Origin: Actinomycetota bacterium
Lineage (GTDB): Bacteria > Actinomycetota > Actinomycetes > Actinomycetales > Microbacteriaceae
Assembly (NCBI GenBank): GCA_009704225.1
Contig: WLEN01000042.1
Coordinates: forward strand, 1-6,344
Length of the DNA: 6,344 nt
Direction: 5' to 3'
Positions 1 to 6,128 of this stretch are shown piece after piece (positions within the stretch are counted from its first letter, which is position 1; every line of letters starts with the position of its first letter). A program made the position numbers and the translations under genes. The notes below the pieces were generated by a model. It saw only the letters and a list, made by a program, of their open reading frames with translations, was not told the origin of the DNA and ran no database searches.

Positions 1-894
1 CACGAAGGGCAACACCGCCGCACCATACCCAGGGTTAATGTTTGCTCTGAGGTTGCCCTGATAACCCAGCATGTCCACCGAGGCGGCTAACCCGATGAGA
101 GCGCCGCTCAGGATAAACAGAACGATGATCATTTGCGGTGAATTGATACCGACGTGGAGTGCTGTCTTTGGGCTCGAACCGAAAACATCGAGCCTGAGAC
201 CAAATGACGTTCGGGTGAGAAGCAGGTGAATGATGAGCACCACGATGATTGAAATAAATATTCCGATGTGGATGCGCGTGCCAGGGATTTGCGGAAACAT
301 ATCGGCAATCGGCAATACTCGGGTTTGCGGAACGTGGATATCCGGGTTTTGGAATGGTCCGCGCACAAGCATGTTCGAGATTCCGATTCCGATGAAAGAC
401 ATCATGAGGGTTGTGATGATTTCGTTGGTTCCATAGCGAGCCTTCAGCGCGGCAGGGAGAAGTGTCCATGCCGCACCGGCAGCGGTACCCAAAATGAGTG
501 ACACGGTGAAGGCCGCCCACAGAGGCATGACCTCGATCAACATGGGGCTAAACCCGGCAACGACGACAGAGCCGAGCAAGTACTGGGCGTCATAGCCGAG
601 ATTCCACAACTTTCCGCGAAAAACGACGATGAGACCTGCCGCATAGAGCAACAGCGGTGCCATGAGGCGAATCGTTTGCTGCCAGCCATTCCCCATCACC
701 CCGTAACGGAACACTTCACCGTAAAAGAACCAGGGGTCTTTCCCAATAACGATGAGCACCACGACCGACGTGAGAAGTGCGAGAACGACAGGAAGAATAG
801 TGCGAATGAGAGTTTCCATGGTCTTCGAAAGTTTCGATTGTCCGTCTGACGGCAGAGGAATCATTCCCGTCGCGTCGCTCATTGGGTTAGACAT
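1..894 (-). CDS. ABC transporter permease, BMP/nucleoside-sugar importer type (partial, C-terminus beyond left edge)
   Basis: This is an inner-membrane permease of the LivH/RbsC-like superfamily (BPD_transp_2), the branch that works with BMP-type binding proteins. The reading frame is open through 298 codons to the window edge with no frameshift; relatives are usually about 350-370 residues, so the last part is missing. Hydrophobic segments lie near residues 29-50, 76-92, 101-118, 122-140, 159-177, 210-227 and 254-272. Family landmarks are a GKLWNLGYDAQ segment (about 94-104), KARYGTNEIITTLM (about 151-164), GSSPKTALHVGIN (about 239-251) and NPGYG (287-291). The first landmark differs from the usual NIGAEGQ. 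The ATG start overlaps the 3' end of the ATPase gene by 8 nt (ATGTCTAA) and has its own GGAAGGA site, so translation is probably coupled. The substrate cannot be read from the sequence. Confidence 0.9.
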   Translation of the reverse strand, partial: MSNPMSDATGMIPLPSDGQSKLSKTMETLIRTILPVVLALLTSVVVLIVIGKDPWFFYGEVFRYGVMGNGWQQTIRLMAPLLLYAAGLIVVFRGKLWNLGYDAQYLLGSVVVAGFSPMLIEVMPLWAAFTVSLILGTAAGAAWTLLPAALKARYGTNEIITTLMMSFIGIGISNMLVRGPFQNPDIHVPQTRVLPIADMFPQIPGTRIHIGIFISIIVVLIIHLLLTRTSFGLRLDVFGSSPKTALHVGINSPQMIIVLFILSGALIGLAASVDMLGYQGNLRANINPGYGAAVLPFV

Positions 895-2518
895 GATTTC
901 CTTCCGAGTGCGCCGAGCCGACCATGAATTCTCCGACCTCTCGAGCCGTATCTTGTGAATTGTTCTCGACCTCGCCGACAAGTCGCCCGCGCGAAATGAT
1001 TGCAATGCGGTCAGAAAGCTCGACGAGTTCGTCTAAATCGGTTGAAATCAGTAACACCGCACCTCCCTTATCGGCGAAATCCTTGACAATCTTTCGCACG
1101 CGATTGACCGTCTTGAGGTCGAGTCCGTAGGTCGGTTTATTGAAGACGACCACCGTCGGTTGATGGGACAATTCGCGCGCGAGGAGCAGTTTTTGGATGT
1201 TTCCACCCGACAACGCCCCCGCGCGAGCGTGAATGCTGGGCGTGCGAATCTCGAAGTCATCGACGAGTCTGGTCGCCTCGGCATCGACGTCGGGCTTGCT
1301 GATCTGACCGCGCTTCCAGTACGGAAGTTTTCCAATTTGTTTGAGCAACAGGTTTAGTGCGACGCTCAAATCTCCGACGATGCCCTCGTGCAAGCGGTCG
1401 TCGGTGACGTACCGTAGGCCGAGTTCCTGTCGAGCACGGACACCAAGTTTGGTCACGTCGCCGCCGTCTAAAAAGACGGTGCCGCTTGTCGCCCTGACTT
1501 GACCCGCTACGACCTCGGCAAGGGCGCTTTGGCCGTGACCGTCAATACCCGCAATGCCGATAACTTCTCCAGCACGCAGTTTGAGCGTGATGTCCGACAC
1601 GCCGAATTCTGTGGGCGTAGACGCAGTAGAGACGTCCTCGAGATGAAGCATAAACTTTTCGGCAACTGGAACAGATTTCGATCGTACTTTCGTCGCAGTC
1701 TTTGCTCCGGAAAGCAATTCAACATCGTCGCGATTACCGATCGTCGAAATATCGTCTCCGAACATTGCCGCCAGAACTGCACTGGTGAACTTTTCTTCGC
1801 TCTGACCTGCAAGAGTTTCGTCGTCAATGGTTGCAACGAGTCGTCCCCGCCGGAGCACGCTCACCTCATCACCCATCGAAAAGGCCTCCCGTAGTTTGTG
1901 GGTGATGAAGATGACAGCAATGCCGTCTTTCGTCAGTCGTTCAACGCTCGCTTCGAGATCGGCGATAGCTTGAGGTGCGAGCATGGAGGTTGGCTCGTCA
2001 AGGATGAGAACCCTCGAACCTTTCCACATCGCTTTGGCGATTTCAACCTGTTGTTGCTGGCCGAGTGCGAGATCCGCGGCTTGCGCTTCGGGATCGATAT
2101 CAACTCCGAGCATCGCGGAAATCTCTTTTAGTCGGGTCCTCGCACTGGTTCGATTGAGGAAAGCACTGCCCGTGACGCCAAGCATGAGGTTTTCAAGAAC
2201 GGTCATCGTCGAGATGAGTGTCGAGTGTTGGTAGACAACCCCGATTCCATAGTCCATTGCCGAACGAGGAGACGAAATATTGACCTTCTGGCCATCGATC
2301 TCGATCCAACCTGTATCGGGCTGCTGCATACCCGCGAGGATGCTGATGAGCGTTGACTTACCTGCCCCGTTTTCGCCGAGGAGGCAGTGCACGCGACCCG
2401 GGCGAATATCGAGCGAGATGTCGTCGTTGGCGATGACGCCGGGGAACACCTTTCCGACGTGTCGCATTGAGACGACAGGTGTGTCCGAAGGTGTTGCGAC
2501 TTCGTTGCGCGCGTTCAC
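887..2518 (-). CDS. ABC transporter ATP-binding protein with two fused nucleotide-binding domains (RbsA/MglA/YufO-like)
   Basis: This 543-residue cytoplasmic ATPase powers the importer. NBD1 has Walker A GENGAGKST (48-56), Q-loop Q97, a LALGQQQQVEIAKA signature (150-163; this NBD1 form is normal for the family), Walker B LILDEPTS (171-178, catalytic E175) and H-loop H207. A linker (about 232-287) leads to NBD2. There the Walker A is GIDGHGQS (324-331, no lysine), the signature is LSGGN (436-440), and Walker B reads VVVFNKPTYGLD (456-467), with lysine K461 where the catalytic glutamate would be. Hence NBD1 is probably the hydrolytic site and NBD2 a structural or ATP-holding site, a trait shared in milder form by relatives. 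The start is GTG, chosen because GAGGAG precedes it by 6 nt. It lies 109 nt after the lipoprotein gene, past a hairpin, and overlaps the permease gene by 8 nt. Confidence 0.95.
   Translation of the reverse strand: MNARNEVATPSDTPVVSMRHVGKVFPGVIANDDISLDIRPGRVHCLLGENGAGKSTLISILAGMQQPDTGWIEIDGQKVNISSPRSAMDYGIGVVYQHSTLISTMTVLENLMLGVTGSAFLNRTSARTRLKEISAMLGVDIDPEAQAADLALGQQQQVEIAKAMWKGSRVLILDEPTSMLAPQAIADLEASVERLTKDGIAVIFITHKLREAFSMGDEVSVLRRGRLVATIDDETLAGQSEEKFTSAVLAAMFGDDISTIGNRDDVELLSGAKTATKVRSKSVPVAEKFMLHLEDVSTASTPTEFGVSDITLKLRAGEVIGIAGIDGHGQSALAEVVAGQVRATSGTVFLDGGDVTKLGVRARQELGLRYVTDDRLHEGIVGDLSVALNLLLKQIGKLPYWKRGQISKPDVDAEATRLVDDFEIRTPSIHARAGALSGGNIQKLLLARELSHQPTVVVFNKPTYGLDLKTVNRVRKIVKDFADKGGAVLLISTDLDELVELSDRIAIISRGRLVGEVENNSQDTAREVGEFMVGSAHSEGNHV
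899..905 (-). promoter_or_regulatory. Ribosome binding site of the permease gene, inside the ATPase gene
   Basis: GGAAGGA on the minus strand lies 4 nt before the permease ATG and within the last codons of the ATPase gene. It fixes the permease start at 894 and supports translational coupling. Confidence 0.75.
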
Positions 2519-2524
2519 GTCGAT

Positions 2525-2530
2525 CTCCTC
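2525..2530 (-). promoter_or_regulatory. Ribosome binding site deciding the GTG start of the ATPase
   Basis: A perfect GAGGAG lies 6 nt before the GTG at 2518. The strong site makes up for the weaker start codon and rules out later in-frame starts. Confidence 0.8.
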
Positions 2531-2566
2531 AGCAGTTGCTCATGAAATTGTTTACCAAGATATGCC

Positions 2567-2603
2567 CGTGGGGCATGTTGTCGAAACGGCAACACGCCCC
2601 ACG
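2567..2603 (-). promoter_or_regulatory. Intercistronic hairpin between binding-protein and ATPase genes
   Basis: On the minus-strand RNA, CGUGGGGCGUGUUG pairs with CAACAUGCCCCACG. This makes a 14-bp stem with a single G-U wobble and a 9-nt loop (ccguuucga). It begins about 25 nt after the lipoprotein stop codon and ends about 36 nt before the ATPase ribosome binding site. No run of U follows, so it is not a standard intrinsic terminator. By analogy with other ABC operons it probably protects the 3' end of the abundant binding-protein message or partly attenuates read-through. A smaller perfect hairpin, ATGCCC-GTG-GGGCAT at 2562-2576, uses part of the same bases and would compete with it. Confidence 0.7.
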
Positions 2604-2627
2604 AGTGTGTAAATGAACTACTGTTCG

Positions 2628-3710
2628 CTACTTGCCATCGATGATGGCCTGGACCGCGTCCTTAGTGGTCGAGGTCTTCACCGTGATGGAACCATCTGCG
2701 ATTCCGGCCGTCGCTGCGTCCACAGCAGCCTGAACTTCGGCGCTGAGGTTGGCGGTCTTCGCAAGCGAGAGACCTCCGTTGGCTACGTTCAAGGTGTAGT
2801 TCGCGTCACCGAAGATACCGGCGTCGATGTCCTTGATTGCCTGAACATAAGTGGGCGCGAAGTTCCATAGAACCGAGGTGAGTTCAACGCCAGTCGTGTC
2901 GATTTCGGCAACGTCGCCGATGGTCGCAATGTACTGAACAGTCGAACTTGCGGTTTCGATCGCCTGGAGGTAACCGACGGTTGCACCGTCACCCATACCG
3001 ATGATGATGTCGGCACCGGCTGCGATTACCTGTTCGGTGATGCGCTTGCCACCGGCAGAGTCACCGTACTCGGCAGGACCGATGTAGGCGATGACGATCT
3101 TGAGGTCCGGGTTGACGCTGTAAGCACCCTGGGCGAATCCGCCGGCCATGTTGAACCAGTTGACGTCTTCAGCCGAAGCGACAATGCCGAGTGTTCCAGT
3201 TTTCGTCGCGTTTGCGGCTGCGATACCGGCAAGGTATCCGCCTTCTTGCGAGTCAAAGAAGACACCAGCTACCTGGCAGTGGACCTTCTGGTCAAGGTCA
3301 ACGACGAGGACGGGTGAACCCGACGTCTCAGCGACGCGAGCGCCACCAGTTGCGAACCCACTTGCGTGAGCGATAACAAACTGGTTTCCCTTGTCGATGG
3401 TCTGTTGGACGATCGCCTCGGCGTTGTCGTAGCCGACGCCCTTGTTGATGTCAGCAGTAATACCCAGTTGCGTGGCAGCTTCGCCCGCTCCGAGAATCGC
3501 CTGCTGGTTCCAACCGTGGTCTGCTTCTGTTTCCGGGGTGACGACCGCGAACTGTGAGATGGGCTCTGTGGTGCAACCCGTCGCAGTTGGGACTTCCTCA
3601 GTCTCAGTCGGCGTTGCCGCACAACCGGCAAGAGCAATCACTGCGGCTGCGATGCCCAGTGCAATGCTCGAACGGATGGTGGCGTGGGGCTTGTCTGAAA
3701 TAAGTTTCAT
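2628..3710 (-). CDS. BMP-family substrate-binding lipoprotein of ABC importer
   Basis: This 360-residue extracellular, membrane-anchored solute receptor belongs to the BmpA/Med/PnrA family (BMP domain). A basic N-terminus and hydrophobic stretch (about 14-27) lead to lipobox LAGC (27-30), with C30 the lipidated residue, then a Thr/Glu-rich tether (about 33-49). The fold starts at QFAVVTPE (53-60). The ligand loop ADHGWNQQA (63-71) sits where nucleoside-binding relatives carry a Phe-Asn pair, so W67-N68 probably contact the ligand. GMGDGATVGYLQA (238-250) is a second family landmark. The ATG at 3710 is preferred because the signal peptide begins there; a longer GTG start at 3785 would fall almost on the predicted transcription start and give no leader. 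It is first in the importer operon, under a strong promoter. Ligand unknown: nucleosides are typical of the family, but other small molecules are possible. Confidence 0.95.
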   Translation of the reverse strand: MKLISDKPHATIRSSIALGIAAAVIALAGCAATPTETEEVPTATGCTTEPISQFAVVTPETEADHGWNQQAILGAGEAATQLGITADINKGVGYDNAEAIVQQTIDKGNQFVIAHASGFATGGARVAETSGSPVLVVDLDQKVHCQVAGVFFDSQEGGYLAGIAAANATKTGTLGIVASAEDVNWFNMAGGFAQGAYSVNPDLKIVIAYIGPAEYGDSAGGKRITEQVIAAGADIIIGMGDGATVGYLQAIETASSTVQYIATIGDVAEIDTTGVELTSVLWNFAPTYVQAIKDIDAGIFGDANYTLNVANGGLSLAKTANLSAEVQAAVDAATAGIADGSITVKTSTTKDAVQAIIDGK

Positions 3711-3791
3711 TCTTCCTTTTTCCCTTCCATGTGAAGTGATGACTAACCAGAACTGCGTAGAAATTATTACACTTTGCAATTCCACTTTGAA

Positions 3792-3819
3792 TATATAAGA
3801 ACATGGGTGTTCAAGTCAA
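3792..3819 (-). promoter_or_regulatory. SigA/sigma70-type promoter of the importer operon
   Basis: Reading the minus strand, the -35 box TTGACT is at 3819-3814 (5 of 6 consensus). After 16 bp comes TATATA at 3797-3792; TATATT at 3795-3790, with an 18-bp spacer, is an alternative -10. Transcription would start near 3784, leaving a leader of about 75 nt before the ATG at 3710. This is the clearest promoter in the window, and it lies directly before the lipoprotein gene. Confidence 0.75.
3799..3812. promoter_or_regulatory. Candidate operator: inverted repeat within promoter spacer
   Basis: GAACA-TGGG-TGTTC is a perfect 5+4+5 inverted repeat that fills the space between the -35 and -10 boxes. 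A dimeric regulator bound here would block RNA polymerase. The obvious candidate is the IclR-family protein encoded just upstream. Assignment to that regulator is inference. Confidence 0.55.
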
Positions 3820-3820
3820 G

Positions 3821-3834
3821 GATTTTCGAAAATC
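3821..3834. promoter_or_regulatory. Candidate operator: perfect 14-bp palindrome upstream of the -35 box
   Basis: GATTTTCGAAAATC is fully self-complementary and ends one base from the -35 hexamer. This is where an activator, or a second dimer in a cooperative repressor complex, would bind. IclR-family proteins commonly use such paired palindromic sites. Its sequence is not the same as the spacer repeat, so the two may serve different proteins. Confidence 0.5.
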
Positions 3835-3891
3835 AATTTCGGCGAGTGCGGCGAACAGCGCCTTATGGTTCAATGGCGTAAACAACGTCGA

Positions 3892-3912
3892 CGCGTGCGC
3901 TGAGCGAACGCG
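3892..3912 (-). terminator. Possible weak terminator after the IclR gene
   Basis: On the minus strand, CGCGT-T-CGC-TCA-GCG-C-ACGCG forms a GC-rich stem of 5 plus 3 bp with one mismatch and a 3-nt loop, 18 nt after the regulator's stop codon. The following bases, TCGACGTTGTTTACG, are only mildly T-rich, so termination would be incomplete at best. The bases from 3835 to 3891, between this stem and the operators, show nothing I can name. Confidence 0.35.
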
Positions 3913-3930
3913 GTTTAGCGAGATGCAAGC

Positions 3931-4710
3931 TCAACCGTTGGGGTGGCTGAGGGATTCGTTGAGAATGCCATTGGCGATCTCTGTCGAGGCATCCTTGACA
4001 ATGGTCCGGAATCGCACGCGGGTTTCTTCGGGGATACGGAATGCGGGAGCGACAATCGAAACAGCCCCAACAACGCGCGAACTCACAATGACCGGAGCGG
4101 CGACGGCCCACACGCCCGAATCGACCTCCGACTCGCTTTCCGCAAAGTTTGTCTGCCCGATGACACCGAGCTGGGACTCCAAACGAAAAAGTTCCTCTGG
4201 AAGCAACTGAGGTTCGAGCGCGGCGAAATACTGCTGCTGTTTCCGGGCGGGAAGATTAGCCAACAAGGTCTTCGCAGCGGCCCCGCGATGAAGTGGCATG
4301 ATGTGCCCGGGTCGGAACGAAATCGCAAGACTCTTGTCGGGCTGGGCGACCGCTACGCAGACCGCCGCATCCCGAATGCGTTTAACAACGAGCGCCGTCT
4401 CATGTGTTTCATGCATTATGCGTTCTAGTACTGGCCTCGAAACGCTCGCGAGGTCGAGCGATACTTCCGACGCAGCAGCGAGGCGCAGAACCTGGGGTGA
4501 CAACGAATAACTCCCCCGATTGCGCTCCTCGACAAGATACATCTCGCGCAGAAGTGAAAGATACCGATATGCGCTGGGTATTGAAATCCCGTGGATTTTG
4601 GCGATTTCTTCGATCGTCGTCTCGGGCTTCGTCTCGCTAAATTGCAGCAAAATCTGCAACACACGGCGTGCGCTGTCGACGCCACGTGTTGCTTTAGCCG
4701 GATTCGCCAC
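3931..4710 (-). CDS. IclR-family transcriptional regulator
   Basis: This is a 259-residue DNA-binding regulator. The N-terminal winged helix-turn-helix covers about residues 11-62: a first helix at VDSARRVLQILLQF (11-24), helix-turn-helix TIEEIAKIHGISIPSAYRYLSLL (32-54, listed here by its ends and recognition part SIPSAYRYL), then a wing ending at YSL (68-70). The IclR effector domain (about 80-250) has GHIMPLHRGAAAKTLLA (135-151) and EVDSGVWAVAAPV (195-207), the family's ligand-pocket segments. Such proteins usually sense small organic acids or aromatic intermediates and control neighbouring catabolic or uptake genes. The GTG start is chosen for a GGTGA site 7 nt upstream and because the DNA-binding domain begins soon after. 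It lies between the enzyme genes and the importer operon, and the latter's promoter carries palindromes suited to a dimeric regulator. The effector is unknown. Confidence 0.93.
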   Translation of the reverse strand: MANPAKATRGVDSARRVLQILLQFSETKPETTIEEIAKIHGISIPSAYRYLSLLREMYLVEERNRGSYSLSPQVLRLAAASEVSLDLASVSRPVLERIMHETHETALVVKRIRDAAVCVAVAQPDKSLAISFRPGHIMPLHRGAAAKTLLANLPARKQQQYFAALEPQLLPEELFRLESQLGVIGQTNFAESESEVDSGVWAVAAPVIVSSRVVGAVSIVAPAFRIPEETRVRFRTIVKDASTEIANGILNESLSHPNG

Positions 4711-4717
4711 GATCGTT

Positions 4718-4722
4718 TCACC
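4718..4722 (-). promoter_or_regulatory. Ribosome binding site of the IclR gene
   Basis: GGTGA matches the extended anti-Shine-Dalgarno partner and lies 7 nt before the GTG start at 4710. It is modest in strength. Confidence 0.45.
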
Positions 4723-4736
4723 GCTCGAGAAAATAG

Positions 4737-4747
4737 TTGGAAACCAA
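4737..4747. promoter_or_regulatory. Candidate autoregulatory operator, TTGGAAACCAA
   Basis: TTGG-AAA-CCAA is a short perfect inverted repeat 27 bp upstream of the regulator start and just downstream of a TATAGG -10 candidate. A regulator bound here would block its own transcription. Short palindromes arise by chance fairly often, so this is tentative. Confidence 0.3.
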
Positions 4748-4748
4748 A

Positions 4749-4778
4749 CCTATACCCGCGTCAGTCGGGCACGACGCG
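4749..4778 (-). promoter_or_regulatory. Weak promoter candidate with inverted repeat ahead of the IclR gene
   Basis: The 91-bp gap between the PEBP and IclR genes holds TATAGG on the minus strand (4754-4749) as a possible -10 box, with no convincing -35. Just upstream is a perfect repeat, CGCGTC-N10-GACGCG (4757-4762 and 4773-4778). It could be an operator, or the stem of a U-less terminator for the enzyme operon. The gap would allow the regulator to have its own transcript, but read-through from upstream is equally possible. Confidence 0.3.
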
Positions 4779-4801
4779 TGATTCAAACTTATCCTTGTTT
4801 T

Positions 4802-5263
4802 CTACGGCGTGCTGAATGTCGCGACAAAACGATTTTGCTCGAGGATGTTGCTGGCGTACTTTTCGAGGAACGACTCCCGCGAATGAGGCCCGTCGACGTG
4901 CGCATCAAGCGCATAGACCCAGAAATAATAGTGATGTACACCGTGCCCCTGAGGTGGCTGCGGACCCGTGTAGACGGGCTCGCCAATACCGTTCAAGCCC
5001 TGAGTGAAATCACGGAAATTCGCCGCCGAGATTTCGGTCGTGTCCGTTGGGATATTGAAAAGCGTCCAGTGCGTGAACCCGTTCGGTAATGGCGCATCGG
5101 GATCGTTGAGAACGAACGCGAGCTCAATTGCATCCGAACCCACCCCCGAGATGGAGATGGTCGGAATTGCGTTTCCCGCATCTGCGCTAAATCGATCGGG
5201 TATACGGCCAAGGGACGGAATATCAGGAGATGACACGGCGAGGTCGGCGATGTACTTGGGCAT
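4802..5263 (-). CDS. PEBP-family protein, YbhB/YbcL type (Raf kinase inhibitor-like)
   Basis: This 153-residue, probably cytoplasmic protein has no signal peptide. It carries the phosphatidylethanolamine-binding-protein fold signatures: LNDPDAP (52-58), THWTLFNIP (64-72), and GPQPPQGHGVHHYYFWVYALD beginning at G100, in which the PP, GHG and H-Y-F residues line the anion pocket. The length is typical of bacterial members (about 150-180). The family's bacterial role is poorly defined: binding of phosphorylated or anionic small molecules is assumed, and catalysis is not established. The ATG at 5263 with GGAA 6 nt upstream is preferred over a TTG four codons earlier that lacks a ribosome binding site. 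It starts 23 nt after the alpha/beta hydrolase stop, so the two genes are probably cotranscribed. Why it sits among enzyme genes is unclear. Confidence 0.92.
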   Translation of the reverse strand: MPKYIADLAVSSPDIPSLGRIPDRFSADAGNAIPTISISGVGSDAIELAFVLNDPDAPLPNGFTHWTLFNIPTDTTEISAANFRDFTQGLNGIGEPVYTGPQPPQGHGVHHYYFWVYALDAHVDGPHSRESFLEKYASNILEQNRFVATFSTP

Positions 5264-5286
5264 GGTGTTTTCCAATCAGCTAGGTG

Positions 5287-6120
5287 TTAAGTGGTTCGGT
5301 TGACAAAATCATGGACCAATCGAGCAATCTCAACTGGCTTTTCTTCCGGAACATAGTGGTCAGCGCCCTCCACGAGAGCGAATTCCAGGTCAGGGCGCAA
5401 ATTCTTAGTACTCTCGAACGCTGCCGCGGTTACGAGCACACTGTTTACCCCGCGAACCAATAAGCCCGGAACCTCAACCTCGGAAAGTGCAGGGGCAAGG
5501 TTTTCCCTTAACCCTTGAACGGTTTGGGCCATTGCCAACGGATCCGCGAGCGGCCGAAAAAGTCCGTCTTTCTCCACAAAACCGTTGCGGGCTCGTCGCA
5601 CGATCGCGTCGCGTGGAATGGCGGGGTAGCGTTCGGCAAGGTAACCCTCGACGTCATCGAGAGATTCAAAGCTTCGTGACCCACCCGTGACGCGTTGTTC
5701 GAGGGAATCAAAGACGTCGTCTTCGATGAACGGAGTGAAGTCGATGCCGACGAACCCAGATACGAGCTGGGGGAACGTCGACGCGGCGACTATCGCGTTG
5801 CGCGATCCGAGAGAGTGGCCAACGATGACCGCCCGACCCCCCGGCGCGCGAGTTTCAATTAACCGAGCAACATCGGAACTGTAGTCGGTTGCGGAATACC
5901 CCGAGGCGGGTTTGTCGCTTCGCCCATGTCCGCGTTGATCCACGGCCATGATGTGAAACGTTTTTTCCAGAATTGCGACGATTGGTTCCCACACGGCGAG
6001 GTTCGCGGTTACACCGTGCAACAACACCAACGACGTGGACCCCCCACCCGAAAAGTCGACGTTGAGAGAAATGTTTCCGACGGGAACAATCTCTCGATGC
6101 CGAGCGGGTGAGGGGGCCAC
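5287..6120 (-). CDS. Alpha/beta-fold hydrolase (MhpC-like)
   Basis: This 277-residue cytoplasmic hydrolase would cleave an ester, lactone, carbon-carbon or similar bond; the substrate cannot be told. Visible landmarks are oxyanion-hole LLHG (33-36), DQRGHGRSDKP (61-71), nucleophile elbow GHSLGS (101-106, S103) and catalytic histidine in GADHYVP (252-258, H255). The usual acid position after strand 7 reads RGVNSVL (223-229), with serine where GxxD has Asp. D127 in VGIDFTP (124-130), at the end of strand 6, is the likely substitute, as in some relatives with a relocated acid. The cap region is about 131-205. The start is GTG, with a weak AGGG about 7 nt ahead that overlaps the stop of the preceding dehydrogenase gene. 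The 8-nt gap indicates one operon and a linked pathway with that oxidoreductase. Confidence 0.93.
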   Translation of the reverse strand: MAPSPARHREIVPVGNISLNVDFSGGGSTSLVLLHGVTANLAVWEPIVAILEKTFHIMAVDQRGHGRSDKPASGYSATDYSSDVARLIETRAPGGRAVIVGHSLGSRNAIVAASTFPQLVSGFVGIDFTPFIEDDVFDSLEQRVTGGSRSFESLDDVEGYLAERYPAIPRDAIVRRARNGFVEKDGLFRPLADPLAMAQTVQGLRENLAPALSEVEVPGLLVRGVNSVLVTAAAFESTKNLRPDLEFALVEGADHYVPEEKPVEIARLVHDFVNRTT

Positions 6121-6128
6121 GTCGTGCC

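Noticed and set aside
35..520. A 161-codon minus-strand frame at the left edge
   Set aside because: It is out of frame with the permease, whose translation shows membrane segments and family motifs across the same bases. The frame's own translation is His/Arg-rich without pattern.
2562..2603. Intrinsic terminator ending the message after the binding-protein gene
   Set aside because: No U-run follows the stem on the minus strand, and the ATPase and permease genes downstream have no promoter of their own that I can see. Partial attenuation or mRNA protection fits better.
3707..3730. A seven-codon upstream frame (MEGKKEE) whose TGA overlaps the lipoprotein ATG as ATGA
   Set aside because: It has no ribosome binding site of its own and is made of the purine-rich bases that serve as the lipoprotein's ribosome binding region. 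It is most likely a by-product of that.
3711..3785. Longer N-terminus for the binding lipoprotein starting with GTG at 3785
   Set aside because: The predicted transcription start is near 3784, the extra 25 residues do not form a signal peptide, and a typical lipoprotein leader begins at the ATG at 3710.
4520..5089. A 189-codon open frame on the plus strand
   Set aside because: It lies opposite the IclR and PEBP genes, has an arginine-rich composition with no family motifs, and both minus-strand genes are clearly real. It is a shadow of their codon use.
5264..5275. TTG start adding four residues to the PEBP protein
   Set aside because: There is no ribosome binding site before the TTG, while the ATG at 5263 has GGAA at a suitable distance.
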